Part shown: in pieces, positions 34,305 through 47,339 of the stretch | How the letters are laid out: the number at the start of each line of letters is the position of its first letter | How positions within the stretch are numbered: position 1 is the first letter of the stretch | DNA from: Spirodela intermedia | Taxonomy: Eukaryota; Streptophyta; Magnoliopsida; Alismatales; Araceae | Direction of reading: 5' to 3' | Assembly (NCBI GenBank): GCA_902729315.2 | Contig: LR746264.1 | Span: 3,362,878 to 3,426,877, forward strand | DNA: 64,000 nucleotides | The notes under the pieces: generated by a model | Database searches by the model: none | What the model saw: only the letters and a program-made list of their open reading frames with translations | What the model was told of the DNA's origin: nothing | Made by a program: the position numbers and the translations under genes

Positions 34305-36620
34305 ATGGGGTCTGAGGGACCTTCGACTGTGACAGTTCACATCACTGGCTTCAAGAAGTTCCATGGAGTGGCTGAGAACCCCACTGAGATCATCGTCAGT
34401 AACTTGAAAGAGTACGTGGAGAAGAAAGGGTTGCCCAAGGGCCTCGTCCTCGGGAGCTGCACTGTTCTAGAGACCGCAGGGCAGGGGGCCCTCACTAAGC
34501 TTCATCAGGTACTGGAGTCGGCGGTGGCAGGGAGGGATGCTGGAGCTTCAAACACCGGACAGATTATATGGGTTAGTTGTCTCCCCCCTTCCTGCACTCC
34601 TCCCATTGATGATTATTCGTCCATGGTCCTTTCCTTTCCCATGGAGCTCTTGTAAAAAGTTACTTATAATTTTCTTCTCTGGTTCTTGTGTGTTCTCTTC
34701 ACTCTAAGGTTTCGTGATGATTATCCGTGTAGATTTGAATGGAAAAAGCTATTCACTTGGTAGGTAGTTGTCAGTATTATGCTGTGGATATCAGCTTGTC
34801 TGTGAGCACCTGAATCTAAGATGCTGAAGCTTTCCATGGCTGTCTAGAACTCAGATGAAATAAGCTCAGAGTGTGCTCTTTCCAGTGTAATCTGACGAAA
34901 TATGTACATGAATCTCCCTTATTCTTCTCGATCTCCGCGGGCACCGTGTGATCATCCATTTTTCATGGCGGATTTTTCTTTCATCCTGTTGAAATTGGGA
35001 GACCAGGTTGGGCTTGTTGCTTAATCCCTAGGCGCCACAGAATTCCGGAGAGATTAGGGGCGCCAGTGGACTACATTGTCCTTTGCGCCCATGGTTTGCA
35101 TTTCTCCTTGCTCCTCTCATTCTTTTTTATGACGAATCAGTTTGTGGGTACTACATCTTATTTCTTAGAACAAGAACAGGTTCATGGTTTTATTTAAGCT
35201 TTGTAATTGCTTTAATCTGCTTGAATGGTTGCTCTTCAGCTCCATTTTGGGGTCAACAGTGGTGCGACGAGGTTTGCCATTGAAAGTCAAGCGGTTAATG
35301 AAGCCACCTTCCGCTGCCCAGACGAGCTTGGATGGAAGCCTCAGGTAGAGTAGAGTCAACGCGCGCCCTGTGGCTGCCCAAATCTCCAGATAATTCGAGG
35401 CTGTTGACTTTGGTTACCTTGGTGTTTCATCTCAGAGGGTCCCCATTATCCCAGCTGATGGAGGCATTTCTCGAACACGAGAGGTGAGATGACTTATTGT
35501 GGATGTTTCTGGCGCTGGCTCAAATCAGCGAGAGAATAAAAACTGGCTGTGGTCTCCATAAATAACTTCAATCCATGAACTATTTTAGGTGCTTCAAACC
35601 ATTCTGTTACTCTGGAATTTTATCTCCGTTTTCTCATGACTTAAGTTGAGTTATGGATGAAAATAGCATATTTTCATCTGTTTCAATGAGCTATTTTCTG
35701 CATTTAGGATGCACATTTCTGTAGAATATAACTATTGATTTTCCAATGTTTAATCTTAGATTAATCTATGGTTTGGGCTTAATTTCAGGATAATCAGTGA
35801 CCTCTAGAACTGTCCTGTATCTCTAAACTACTGAATATTTGCTAGTTTTTCTGTTCAACACATAATGAACAGGTTTGAGTGATTGATCTTTCACATTATA
35901 AATGAACTATTTCTGACTAAACTTATTAGCCAGACCTTTTATCCTCCCAGGATATTTTTAATTTTTTAATTTTTGATGGGGTCTAATCGAGATCATACAT
36001 CTCAAAGTAAAATAAAAAAGAAGAATATTAAGCTTGGTAACGTGAATTTCAAATAATACAATAAATATTCTTAATTTCATTTCTCTAAAATCACTGATTG
36101 AATCAGATTCGGTTTTTGTTGCCCATCCCATCAAACCATAGCTTGAATGAACTTTATCTCACATAATCTGTGGATTTGTGCATTTGATCAATAGGAGAGG
36201 ATGATCATTGATTGTAAATTATTATTTTTTGCCCGGTTTTCATAGTTTCTGAAGGCATAAACTGTCTCAGGAGCTTCTTCTGCACGAGCTCCTTGCGATC
36301 GTCGACAGGGTTTTTGTGCAAAAAATTTCAGCATCTTATCGTTCTTGGCTCGTCTGCAGACCTCGCTGCCTGTGAACGAGATAAACGAGGCGCTGGTGAA
36401 GAGGGGGTTCGACGTCCTGCCCTCCGACGACGCGGGAAGGTTCGTCTGCAACTACGTCTACTACCACTCGCTCTGGTTCGCCGAGCTCCACAAGATCAGG
36501 TCCCTCTTCGTCCACGTTCCGCTGTTCCTGACGATCGACGAAGACACGCAGATGGAGTTCGCCGCCGTGCTCCTGGAGGAGCTCGCCGCCGCCGTGGGCC
36601 CAGCGGCGCCGCCGAGTTGA
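34305..36620 (+). CDS. Pyroglutamyl-peptidase I (pyrrolidone-carboxylate peptidase, family C15)
   Basis: Four exons: 34305-34571, 35240-35344, 35436-35483 and 36360-36620, all introns in phase 0, giving 226 aa, the usual size. The opening VTVHITGFKKFHGVAENPTE has the GF-x-x-F-x-x-V-x-x-N-P pattern of the family. FGVNSGATRFAIESQAVNEA carries the region of the catalytic Glu. The DDAGRFVCNYVYYHSL segment carries the catalytic Cys, and LFVHVPLF the catalytic His. The enzyme removes N-terminal pyroglutamate from peptides in the cytosol; no targeting signal is visible. The C-terminus (VGPAAPPS) is a short low-complexity tail. Intron 3 is about 0.9 kb and AT-rich. Exon 4 is much more GC-rich than the middle exons. 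Confidence 0.93.
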
Positions 36621-37993
36621 GGCCTTTCCCCTGTGTGTTTCTCTGCTCTGAGTCGCCGGTGAGGTGGGTCGCCGGCGGCGGATTGGGTCACCGGCGCCAT
36701 CGCTGGGTCTGTGGGTTTCGCTAGACGCTGGGGAGATCTTATTGTGGGGATGGAGGTTGTGCAAGGGGTCGGTGGATCGGTTATCTATTGAAAAAGGTGG
36801 ATCCTTTAAGACTCTCTCTCTATCTCTCTCTCTCTAATGAAGTGATGTCTGGTTGTGGCCGCGGAGGGCAATTCAATAAGGAAGATGGTTCTTTGGGGGT
36901 TGATAAGAAGATCCCAGCTGTCAATAGCCCAGGAAAGCCCGGAGTTTTCAATTTATGACGTCATTAATGATAACTAAAACCCATTTAATTCCCTTTTTTA
37001 ATATTAAAACCTCCCTTAATTACTATCAAATTTGAAGATTCAAGCCACGAGAATTCATGGGTGACCCCGAGAAAGGATCTGAATTCTAAAACGCCTCCTT
37101 TATGCCACAAATGATGCCGTCTCACAGATTCAATGCTGTGATCGAAGGCCATGGAAAACCAACTTCATCTACGCCATGACCACTTCCCTCAGCAGCGCCC
37201 AAATCTCCCAACCCAATTATAGCTTCTAGAGAGAGAGAAAGAAGCTCCCCATCGGACAATTCCACCAGAAATGGCATCTCATTCTGCTGCAATCTACCCT
37301 CCTCAAGGGCGGCAGGGCAATGCGGAAGTTGTTGCTCATCTTCTGGGTGCCGAAGCTCTCAAAGCTCAGGCGAGATTCTCAGAGCTCTCCTACGCAAACT
37401 ACCCTACAACTAGATTTTGGGTGAAATGGAGGGTGACAGCGATGGGGAGGGAGGGATGCTTCATCTACCACTCATCTGCCCTAGGGCAGCCCTCCCCTAC
37501 CCCTCCGCCTTTATCCTCCGTCCTCCCTCCCTTCCTCTCCTCGCCTCCCCTTCAACTGTCATATGCACACTCCACATTCTCAAAAAGGCCATCCTGCCAA
37601 TTGGATCCGGTCGGTTGCCGCCATTGGAATAATAAATGGAGTTGGAGGAGAGGAGAAGACCCACGAGAAGGAGGCCTCCACTAGTCCCCCCCCCATCATT
37701 CTATATCAATGGCCTTCTCCATGCCTCCTTTTCTTTCTGAGATGCTCTCTCTCTCTCTCTCTCATGAGTTAGCAGCCAGTTGGTGCATGCTGCGGCAGTC
37801 CCGAGCGCGGCTGGTTTTCGTTGGTTGACGAAGGCGGCAATGAGGAGCCCGCCTGGGGAAGAAGTCGCCATTGTTGATCACTCGAAAGCTTAGCGGTGGG
37901 AGCGAATCCCTGCGCCTTTTGACTTTGAGAGCCCAGAAGCCCGTGCATTAAAGCCCCGCCGTCGTCTCTCTGGTGTGCTTCACCGGAACACTG
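36621..37993. other. Spacer between peptidase and polygalacturonase genes
   Basis: It contains CT runs at about 36811-36836 and 37743-37764. A frame of about 137 codons starts at ATG 37271 (MASHSAAIYPPQGRQGN...). It resembles nothing I know, and its second half is low-complexity, so I do not call it a gene; it could be a small or lineage-specific transcript. The region just before 37994 should hold the polygalacturonase promoter. Confidence 0.4.
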
Positions 37994-39859
37994 ATGGAGG
38001 TCCCACGAACGGTTCTTCTCGTCCTCGTCCTCCTCGCCTTGAGCTCCCCAAGCTCCCACGCCCATGGAAGGACTCACCACCGCAGGAGGCACAAACACCG
38101 CAGCATTGCTCTCCCCCCTGAGGGAGACCCTCTGTCTCCTCCACCGTCGCCGGCGGGTCCACCAGCTGCTCGTCCTCCCAAGGCGGCGCCGCCCAGTCAT
38201 CACCGCCGGCCGCCGGCCGGCTCGCCGAGCTCCGGCAATTTATTCGACGTCCGGTCCTTCGGGGCAGCCGGAGATGGCGAGACCAACGATGCTCGAGCCT
38301 TCGAGCTGGCGTGGACCGCCGCCTGTGACGTCGACGGTGGAACCCTCCTCGTCCCCAGGGAATACTCCTTCACGATCACCTCACTTATATTCGCTGGTCC
38401 TTGTCGCGGTGGTATCACGTTTCAGGTACGACCATGAAACCAGAGAGCAAAGAGCTTCAATCCTCGAGCTTTCTTCTCAGATCAGTTCTGTCTCTTCTTC
38501 AAGGTCGAAGGGACCTTAATGCCGCCGGACGGGCCCGACGAGTGGCCGGCGAGCAACAGCCGGCGGCAGTGGCTGGTTTTCTACAGAGCCAACGGGCTGA
38601 CGATGAGGGGAGGCGGAATGATCGACGGGCGAGGGGAGAAGTGGTGGAATCTCCCCTGCAAACCTCACAGAGTAAGCAGAACGGGGTAGATTGAAGCGGG
38701 ATTATCTTCGTGCTGGGTGTACTCATACTCACGGTCAACAATTTTTACAGGGAGCCAATGGGTCAACGCTTCCTGGACCCTGCGATAGTCCTGTTGTGGG
38801 GGCACTATTCTCCTCCTTCTCTTTGACCCACCCGAGAAGCGATTGCGGAGGGATTTTAGAGAGAGACTCCCTCTGATTCCGCTCTGCTTACTGGGTGCGC
38901 AGGCACTGAGGTTCTTCGAGAGCTCGAATCTGACCGTGGAGGCGCTAGAGGTCCGGAACAGCCCGCAATTCCACTTCCGCTTCGACAGCTGCAGGCACGT
39001 CATCGTTGACTCCGTCACCATCACCTCGCCGGCGCTCAGCCCCAACACCGACGGGATCCATGTGGAGAACTCTAACTCTGTGGGCATATACAATTCAGTC
39101 ATCTCCAATGGTACCTCTCCCCTCCTCTTCCTCCCACTCTTCTTCTCCTTCGAGATCCATTGCTCAAGCATAATGGCGGCCAATCTCTGTAACAGGCGAC
39201 GACTGCGTCTCCATCGGAGCAGGAAGCTTCAACGTGGAAGTCTACAACGTGACCTGTGTCTCAGGGCATGGAATAAGGTCTGTCTGTCTGTCTGTTTCTC
39301 TTTCATCTCTCTCTCTTCTATCTCTCTAAGTCTGTACCTTCTTGGTGTGCCCAGCATAGGGAGCCTGGGGAAGCTCAACTCCAAGGCCTGTGTCAACAAC
39401 ATAACAGTGAACAAGACGACGATGAGGCACTCGGATAACGGTGTCCGAATCAAGACATGGCAGGGGGGCCTGGGCTCCGTCTCCGGCATCGTCTTTGAGA
39501 ACATTCACATGGACGCCGTGAGGAACCCCATTATCATCGACCAGTACTACTGCCTAGGCCGGAGCTGCCCAAACCAGACGGCGGCCGTCCACGTCTCGCA
39601 CATCTCCTACAACGGCATCAAGGGAACCTACGACACACGGAGCCCACCTATGCATTTCGGCTGTAGCGACGCCGTCCCCTGTACAAACATCACTCTCACC
39701 GACGTCGAGCTCCTCCCTGCCGCCGGCGATGTCATCGTTGACCCGTTCTGCTGGAGCGCCTACGGTGGCGCCCAGACGCTGACCATCCCACCCGTCTCCT
39801 GCCTCATGGAGGGGCTCCCCAGGTCGATCTTGGAGAGCGACGTGGAGAAGTGTTCCTGA
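37994..39859 (+). CDS. Polygalacturonase / pectinase, GH28, secreted
   Basis: Six exons: 37994-38425, 38504-38671, 38751-38795, 38903-39110, 39196-39277 and 39355-39859, giving 479 aa. A signal peptide ([19 protein letters not shown]) is followed by a basic, His- and Pro-rich linker (about residues 24-78). The right-handed beta-helix then begins at [20 protein letters not shown]. All four catalytic motifs are present: [22 protein letters not shown] (built across a junction), CVSGHGISIGSLGK (also across a junction) and RIKTWQGG. Paired Cys near the end ([22 protein letters not shown]) are usual. It should hydrolyse homogalacturonan in the cell wall. The long linker and overall pattern resemble the PGX3 (At1g48100) clade, but that assignment is tentative. 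The downstream 3' flank runs into CT microsatellites. Confidence 0.93.
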
Positions 39860-40075
39860 ATAGAAATGGCCTCGTGTATAGCTCAGCTCATTCAGACGAT
39901 AGTCGGCCGTCCGCTCCGCGATGGCGAATTCAGGAGAACTATAGATACATAATCTTGGAGATTAGTGATGTAGGAGGGTTGGATTTATGTTGGTATATGC
40001 TACGTTATGATCCAAACATTTTTGCTTGGGTCTGAGCACGGGTTAACAAATGGTTCACCTCACACAGATCTCTCC

Positions 40076-40083
40076 CTCTCCCT

Positions 40084-40145
<62 letters not shown>
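40076..40145. repeat. (CT)n microsatellite
   Basis: A nearly perfect CT run downstream of the polygalacturonase gene. Further pyrimidine-rich DNA extends to about 40400, including a second CT run at about 40383-40402. Confidence 0.95.
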
Positions 40146-40150
<5 letters not shown>

Positions 40151-40409
40151 TCTCTTACTCTCAATGTATATGGAGTATATACATCTGCCCCCCTCTCTCT
40201 GTGAATTATATATACATCTTTCACCCTGTCTCTCACTCTCTCTAACTTTACATATGTACACATCTTTCTCCCTCTTTCTCTCCCTAGCCTTTGCTTTCTC
40301 ACTTTCCTCACAATCCCTCTGTCTGTCTCTCAATACATACACATAGATATATTTCTCCCTTCCCTTTACTTTCTCTTCTCCTTTCTCTCTCTCTCTCTCT
40401 CTGTGTACA

Positions 40410-41225
40410 TGAGCCTGTGCTGGCCACCCTTTTCCAAGCAACCTCCCACCTTCCATCGTCCCTTCTCGCATAGGGACCCACGCGAAGATTATTGCATCAT
40501 AAGATCCCTCGTCTGAACTTCGCCTCCGAGGAGCGCCGCAGGGACTGAAGATTTAAACCTGAAGTAAGCCATCTTTCTCTCCCAACGGCAAATACCGCGA
40601 AAACTAGCCTGGGTCCCGCCTGTCTCCACGCCTCTGAGTCACCCACATTGAGAACCAGACGGGAGTGGCGCAATACGATATAGTTCCCTCTCCGTGGTTG
40701 TCCAATAATGAACCGTGATAACAGTCAATAAATCATCAAGGGTTAGCTCAGGTTCTGCAGGAGATTCTCACGAGTGCTTCAGATCGGGAGCAACCTCAGC
40801 GAATCGTAGTTTTTACTTCTATCATCTTAGAATCTCCAAGACAAAATGTTTCCTGTTCGGAATGACTCAAACTTGCTTTGTTCCTAGTTGCTTCTCAAGC
40901 TCGAAACTCACCGAGGGTTCTTCGTCCAGTGGAGATGAGGTAACGGATGGAAGTGGAAGATCAAACTCTGGAAACACGGCGTGAGAGTTGACCCGGTAGA
41001 TTTGGAAAGGTAGTGTCTTTGGGGGTTTTTGACAGAGAAGGGAAACACCAACAGTATAAGAGGGGATCTGCCACTTTAGGCTTGATCCCAGGGGCCGAGT
41101 TCGGATGGGTGTTTAGAGATTGGATTGGAATCAGGATCGACACTGGCCGATCCTCCACCCTGGTTACCATGATCCATATTATATGTATGTAAATACATAC
41201 TTACCAATAAAGACATATATACATG
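40410..41225. other. Intergenic, no gene supported
   Basis: Several frames of 60-90 codons exist but none resembles a known protein. Nothing else is recognised. Confidence 0.4.
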
Positions 41226-41227
41226 CA

Positions 41228-41229
<2 letters not shown>

Positions 41230-41266
<37 letters not shown>

Positions 41267-41333
41267 GGAGCGAGAGAGGGAGGGAGAGAGGGAGGGAGAG
41301 AGAAGAGGAAGAAAAGGAGGAGAGAGGAGAAGA

Positions 41334-41381
<48 letters not shown>

Positions 41382-41488
41382 GGAGCAAGAGAGGGAGAAG
41401 GAGGGAGAGCAGAGAGAGGAGAAGGAGGAGGGAGCAAGAAGGAGAGAGGAGGAGAGAGCAGAGAAGAGGGAGGGAGAGGAGAGAGGGA

Positions 41489-41572
<84 letters not shown>

Positions 41573-41579
41573 AGAGAGG

Positions 41580-41630
<51 letters not shown>

Positions 41631-41745
41631 GCGAGCGAGAGAGAGAGAGAGAGAGCGAGAGAGAGGGAGAGAGAGAGAGCGAGAGCGAGAGAGAGAGAGC
41701 GAGAGAGAGAGCGAGAGAGAGGGAGAGGGAGAGGGAGAGAAGAAA
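41230..41745. repeat. Half-kilobase polypurine block, (GA)n with GGA interruptions
   Basis: About 515 bases are almost entirely A and G on the plus strand, broken only by rare C within GCGA units. Long open frames in several phases here encode Arg-Glu or Ser-Leu repeats and are artefacts of the repeat, not genes. Confidence 0.95.
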
Positions 41746-42476
41746 AGCGTGGAGACAAAAGGTAACCAACAGAGACTGCCGCCGTCCCACTTGGACCTCT
41801 GTCGGTATCTCCTCCTCTCACTTGCTGGGGAATTTTCCTACTGCTAAAAGAAAAGAGAAAGACAACCACGAAGAAAAACCTTTCTCAGCATGCTAAGCTC
41901 TTGTCTCTTTCCTTCTCTTGTTTCAGACATCCACGTCCCCACCACGGAAGAAGATGCCACAGGAGATCTCAAAACAGAAGTGAAATCATAGGGCAGCCGG
42001 GAACCCTGGCCGGAAATCACATCCAAGTGTAATAGGAAGCGCAGAAGCAAATCGGAAATCTGTGAGGAGGTTCGAGATAGATGGTCACCAACAGAAGCCC
42101 TCTTTAGCTTTTGTGTTCATCTCATGGGGTTTATCGAACTATTAATCCTCTTTATTCATCTATTGCGGAAAGGAAAAGAAGGAAAGGTGGTGATCATGTT
42201 AGCGAAGTATCTCATTATAACAATGACGCAAAGGACACTACTACTGGGAGGGGGCAGAGGGGGAAGGAAGAAGGGGGAGAGGGGGAGAGGGGGAGAGAGA
42301 AAGAGAGCCTTGTTCCAATTCAAAGGGATGGTGGAGGTGGAGACGGTTGTCATGGGAACGCTGCTAAAGGATGAAGAAGCCTCCTCAAAGTTTCTATTCT
42401 CCTCCCCGCACGCGCAACACTGCTGCTTACGGTTAACTTGTCTCCCCTCCTGGCGGTCCCGCCTCCCCTCCGGCCA

Positions 42477-42507
<31 letters not shown>

Positions 42508-43625
42508 CGCTTTCAAAAGTTGAGGCTAGAGAAGGACGAGGCGTGGACCATGGAAGGAGTGGAGTTCTATTATTACTCTCTCTCTAGATGTCGAGCGGCC
42601 CCATACCCCATTATTCCTTCTATTATTGCGGGCTTCTCTTGTTGGGCCGGTTTGTTTTTGTGTGACCAATCACGGAGTCTAATCAAATCGGAACGATTTG
42701 CTACAGGTTTCAATGATTAAAGGTCGATGATAATGATCGTACGCTAAATTCGTCTTACATCAAAGTCGATATTCCTAGGATCCGATACGTGAAAATCGCA
42801 GATGTGCTGCAGACAGAGAGGTCTATGCTATTATAAACTTCAACGACGATGTTTACGGAGATGACACGGTGCTCCCGAATGTCTCTGCCATGCGCATGTC
42901 CGGCGACGGCGCCACCGGGTTTGAAAGCTTACGTTCCCTCTTTTTTCGATGAAACGGCGTGTTAAACCACAGACGGTCACCCTCCTCCTCCGAAATCGAT
43001 GGGCAACAGCCGTTGATGGTGGTGATATCTCTCTCTCTGGGTCTCTGTCTGGCTCTCCCCGTTTCCTTCCTCTCTTTCTGGGGGAAGCTGGGAGGACACG
43101 CTGGTCTCATCGACATGAACACCACAGATGACGCGCAAAAGCGGAATGCGAGTACTCTTGGTAATATAATATTGAAGAACCCTATCGATCATCATAGAAT
43201 AATGCTTGCGCTGATAAAAGTCGCATCATTTAGGTTTTTTGGCTTCTTTCCTAGTGAAGACCACGTAGAGGACTTGGTAGCGGAGAGTCAGCGGTGCTCT
43301 GAATCAAACCTTAATGGAAGACGTGATCCACATACTTTTATTAATTAAACTCTAAGCAGGACCACTGGAATTTCTGTGTTTTTAAACTATTATCTCAATT
43401 GAGTGAGTCAATCGAGGTTTGCCTAGTTTCAAGTGAATGCTCACTAGAACCGACCAGACGGATATACAACACCCCCCTCCCCCCCTCCCCCCCTCCCCGC
43501 ACCCCCTTCTCTCTCTCCATGCCGTGGACTTTTCTTAATGATGTCTGTGCTGTTTGCGGGGAACCTTTAGAGATTCCCACTGACTCATGCTCCTAAAGAT
43601 GGAAGGCAGGAGTGAAGGAATGAGA
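41746..43625. other. Intergenic, no gene supported
   Basis: Mixed composition with a poly-GGGGA patch (about 42248-42300), a CT run (about 42478-42508) and a C-rich patch (about 43470-43505). Frames of 60-200 codons are present in several phases, but none shows a recognisable domain or convincing splice-linked exon. Confidence 0.4.
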
Positions 43626-43626
43626 A

Positions 43627-43629
<3 letters not shown>

Positions 43630-43680
<51 letters not shown>
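43630..43680. repeat. (GA)n microsatellite
   Basis: A pure GA run of about 50 bp. Confidence 0.95.
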
Positions 43681-43681
<1 letters not shown>

Positions 43682-46600
43682 TAAAGTTTCATAAAGAAGA
43701 CTTTAAAACCATGAAATATGGTTACTAGGACTGATTCTCACCTTGTAAAAAATCAATGTGAGGATTGATGGAAGGCCACCACCTGATTTAGTATGCAGAT
43801 CGATGAATAGGAAGAAGGATGATGTTTGGTTACATGCTTCGAAAAATGTCAATTGATGAAGACGGATGATAAGATTTTGTTTACTTCCAACTATTATGGC
43901 TGAAAGTAAATAATACAACAATTTCACTCAATATAGTTCCCTTTGATAGTTGAACAGTAAATGCAATCTCTTATTTTGGTCGTTTACTATTGCTCTCGTA
44001 TGGAAACATGATTTAGAATTTTTTTGGATGCATAAAAAGCATGATGAAGTTCCTCTTCAAAAACAGATAGGATTTTCTTGTTCTCAATCAACACATTCCC
44101 TCTTTGCTTCTATAAATGATGTGGCACCAAAGAGGATGAATCCCATGTACCCCCATGATAGATATAACGATTTTTCTTTCATTCTTCTTGTGGATGATTG
44201 TAGTCAACATGAGCATATAGGGAGAGTTATCTTGTGTTTGATCTCCGCAAGAAGATTGCAAGGGTTGAGGGGTTGGGGAGCACCCATAAAAAGGAGATGA
44301 GTCTGTATTTATCCTGATTAATAGTGTGAAGGTGAAAGTTTGATTGAGTGTTGTGGTGAAGGTGGAGTTTAGGTTTAACCAATTTGATGTTTCTTGTTAG
44401 AATTGTCATTCTTCATCTGTAATTTTTTGCCAAATGTTGAAATTGTCGTAGTGTATAAGTATGTGCTGTCATGTATTCTACTAGTTATGGATTAACTCAT
44501 TATGATTTTAATGATTTTTAGACATTAATTAGAAATCATAAATTTGATAATATGTGATGTAAATTGAATTAGAGATTGATATATTAGATGATATTAAATA
44601 ATATACATCTTCTTTAAGCAAAGATTTAAGGTATAGATCATAAGAAATGATTTATTATATTTTAAATTCTTGTCAGTGATATAAATAAAAATAAAAAGTA
44701 TGTGTAACGTAAATATGTTATAATCCTATGTGTAAATCTTAACAATTGAATTTTTTATATCGAATTATTTCACTAATATAGAAATATTTTTAAACATAAA
44801 TGTTGAATGATGAGTTAAATGAAATAAATTTAAAAGGACATGATTAAGGTGTTGATTTTGTTATGAATTTTACAAGATTATTGATTTAATATATTTACAC
44901 AAGGACAAAACAATCAAGAAGCTTGCCCCTTCCTACTAAAATAATTTGATCTTAGAAAATATGTCACAAATATATTCATGTGTAAGTCAAATGTAAAGTT
45001 GATCCAATGAGCAATATAGAGCTGAAAATCATTCTTGAAAACAAAACTTAAAAGTATTGAGAGAGTTATATTTTTTTTCATTCTTTGTGATCATTTTTCT
45101 GTATTTTTCAAAATATATGTGGCCTATTAAGGCCTGCTTTATCATTACTATTTAACCTAATAAAGGCCAAAAAGAGGCTGTTCAGCCTGCTCATAAAGGG
45201 GGCATTTCACCCAAATTAGGGCAAGAGAAAAAACACGAACTTCAAATGATGACTACTACTTTAGTGGATGTTTATCTTCTCCATCAATTCTTCTCAACCC
45301 TTGAAGAATCAAGGGCAATATTTCATTACTTCAAGAGAGTTGTGGAGATCACTCTAAGTCTCAAGAGCTCCCTCTTTGAATGCAACACCTCTCAACACCT
45401 TCATTAGCTCTTGGTACAACAAAATGAGATTTGAAGGATATAATATATTCATTCTAAGATTATTCATTACTTAAATTTTAATCTATAATGCATTAAGATT
45501 TAAAATTTGTACCTTTGGTATGCTTGAGTAGAAGACTCACATCTTTGGTGTGGTGGCTTGATAAAGTGTATGTGGTACGCTTGGTCAATCAACAAACACT
45601 TGTGGTGTGTTATGTCGATTAGTCTATTAGGTCTTGTGGTCAATTAGTCTATTAGGTCGATTAGTTTTTCTTAGTACTTGTGGTATTCTGAACATAGAGT
45701 GAGGCGTTTGGGGTGCAAACATTTAGATAAATACTATTAGAAGTGTGGTTTCTAATATAGGCATATAAACTAGAGCCTATAGTGTATAGTGGATCTGATC
45801 TTATAAGTCAATCGTATTTCGATGGCAGAATAGTGGAATTGAAATAGAGTCATCAAAAGTGAATGTAAGCAAAAAGAGTTTTGCCCACCCATTGTAAAAT
45901 CTGGTATACACAATTTCTTTTTTTTTGTATTTATATATTGATATAAAAATAGAAAATATATAATAATTAAAATAAAAAATTACATAATTTAAAAAATAAA
46001 AATCAAGTCACCTCCCTTCTTAATTTATATAGCCGTATAGTAACTAAGTTATTCTACTCTCTCTCTCTCTCCTAGTCATTTGTTACTCTCTTTAGCTTGT
46101 CACTTGATGGTGGGGCATTCAATACTCCATGCGTGGAGATAAGTTCATCTAGAACCTACTCCATCTTCTAACAATAGATAATTCCCAAACTGACATCTTA
46201 TAAAGATATATGAAAAAATATAGCCCAACATTGATTTCAAGGCTAGTCATGGCCTGAAAAACACTTCATGAGAAGCTTGAGGATCCAAAATCACAAGATG
46301 AGCCTATTGTTATCTTGGGATTTGGCTAACATCAGGTCATATCTAATGTGGAGTATCATTTCCCAATTTATCACCGGGTTTCTCATGATTGGATGGGTGA
46401 CCTTGGTGGTGAGAGAAATGCTGAAAGTTGACAAATCTCAGAGATCAAGAGGTTTAAGAGGCTAGGGTAGTACCTTGACATTGTTCCATAAGACCACTCT
46501 TGGAAAAGAGCGCTCCAATCTACCTCTACTCCACGTTCTTTTACTACATCCTTCCATCCCTCTTACCCTGCCTCTTCGCTTGAAGGCATTGCCCTACCTT

Positions 46601-47339
46601 CTCTTCTCCCCATTCCTTGGGCCAGGCTTTGTGTGGTCAGGCTACAATACAAAACCAAAAATAGTAGTCTATCCTTCTCGATTTGAAGCTTTTTTTGATA
46701 AGGATCAATCTATTATTCCGGCTCTTAGTAGGGTACTTCAACTGAAATCTTTTTGCATTGTGAAAGAATGCAAATGCGTTTAGGACTACCAGTGCTATAT
46801 GGAAGCAACTAAAAAAATAGTAAATGTAAAACAACTAGGAGGAGAAAAATATAGAAGATATGTAGGAGAGACTGTTCCATAAAACTAGCCACTGAGAAAT
46901 AAAGAGAAATGCAAAGGGTGAGCTGGCTTAGATTTTGGAATTTCAGCTTTGTCTGAAGCCTCTCATCCGGCGTGGACGAAATTTGTTTTCTTTCTAAGGA
47001 TCAGGTGACAGTGTGATAGTCTAATAATTTTGACAAAAATAAATAAAATAATAATATTTGATGGCCTGAAAAAGAAAAGTTAAGTCAGGGCTATCGAAAC
47101 ATGGCGATACCTAACCCATAGGTTTATTTTCTTACCTGATTATATATGATTTTCCGAACGCGACTTCTCACATGAAACTTGATTTTTTAACCGCCGACTC
47201 TGATTTCATACTTCAAATATTGTTTCGCCGAATCTAACAACAAAGTGCATCAAGTGGACCATACTGTTTTGTGCGTACCACAAAGTCATATGTTTTTTTT
47301 TCTAATCTGGGGCCCTTTATTGACGATGTCTCCGTCTTC
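43681..47339. other. AT-rich intergenic DNA with possible old transposon debris
   Basis: No gene is supported. A short plus-strand frame at about 44190-44240 reads FSFILLVDDCS, faintly like the start of a copia integrase core, but it is too short to call. The rest of this 3.6 kb is AT-rich without recognisable coding. Confidence 0.35.

Noticed and set aside
37271-37684. 137-codon plus-strand frame before the polygalacturonase gene
   Set aside because: No family resemblance, a low-complexity second half, and no supporting splice or promoter signal beyond a nearby GA run.
41120-41896. Long open frames encoding Arg-Glu or Ser-Leu repeats
   Set aside because: They are translations of a polypurine microsatellite, open in several phases on both strands. 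The same applies at 8586-8856, 40050-40346 and 53830-54118.
44000-44300. Possible copia integrase piece (FSFILLVDDCS)
   Set aside because: The match is too short and lacks the His-Cys or DDE context.
46300-46460. GGATGGGTGACCT resembling the 5S rRNA internal promoter
   Set aside because: Only about 13 bases match; the flanks do not fit 5S rRNA or a known 5S-derived SINE.
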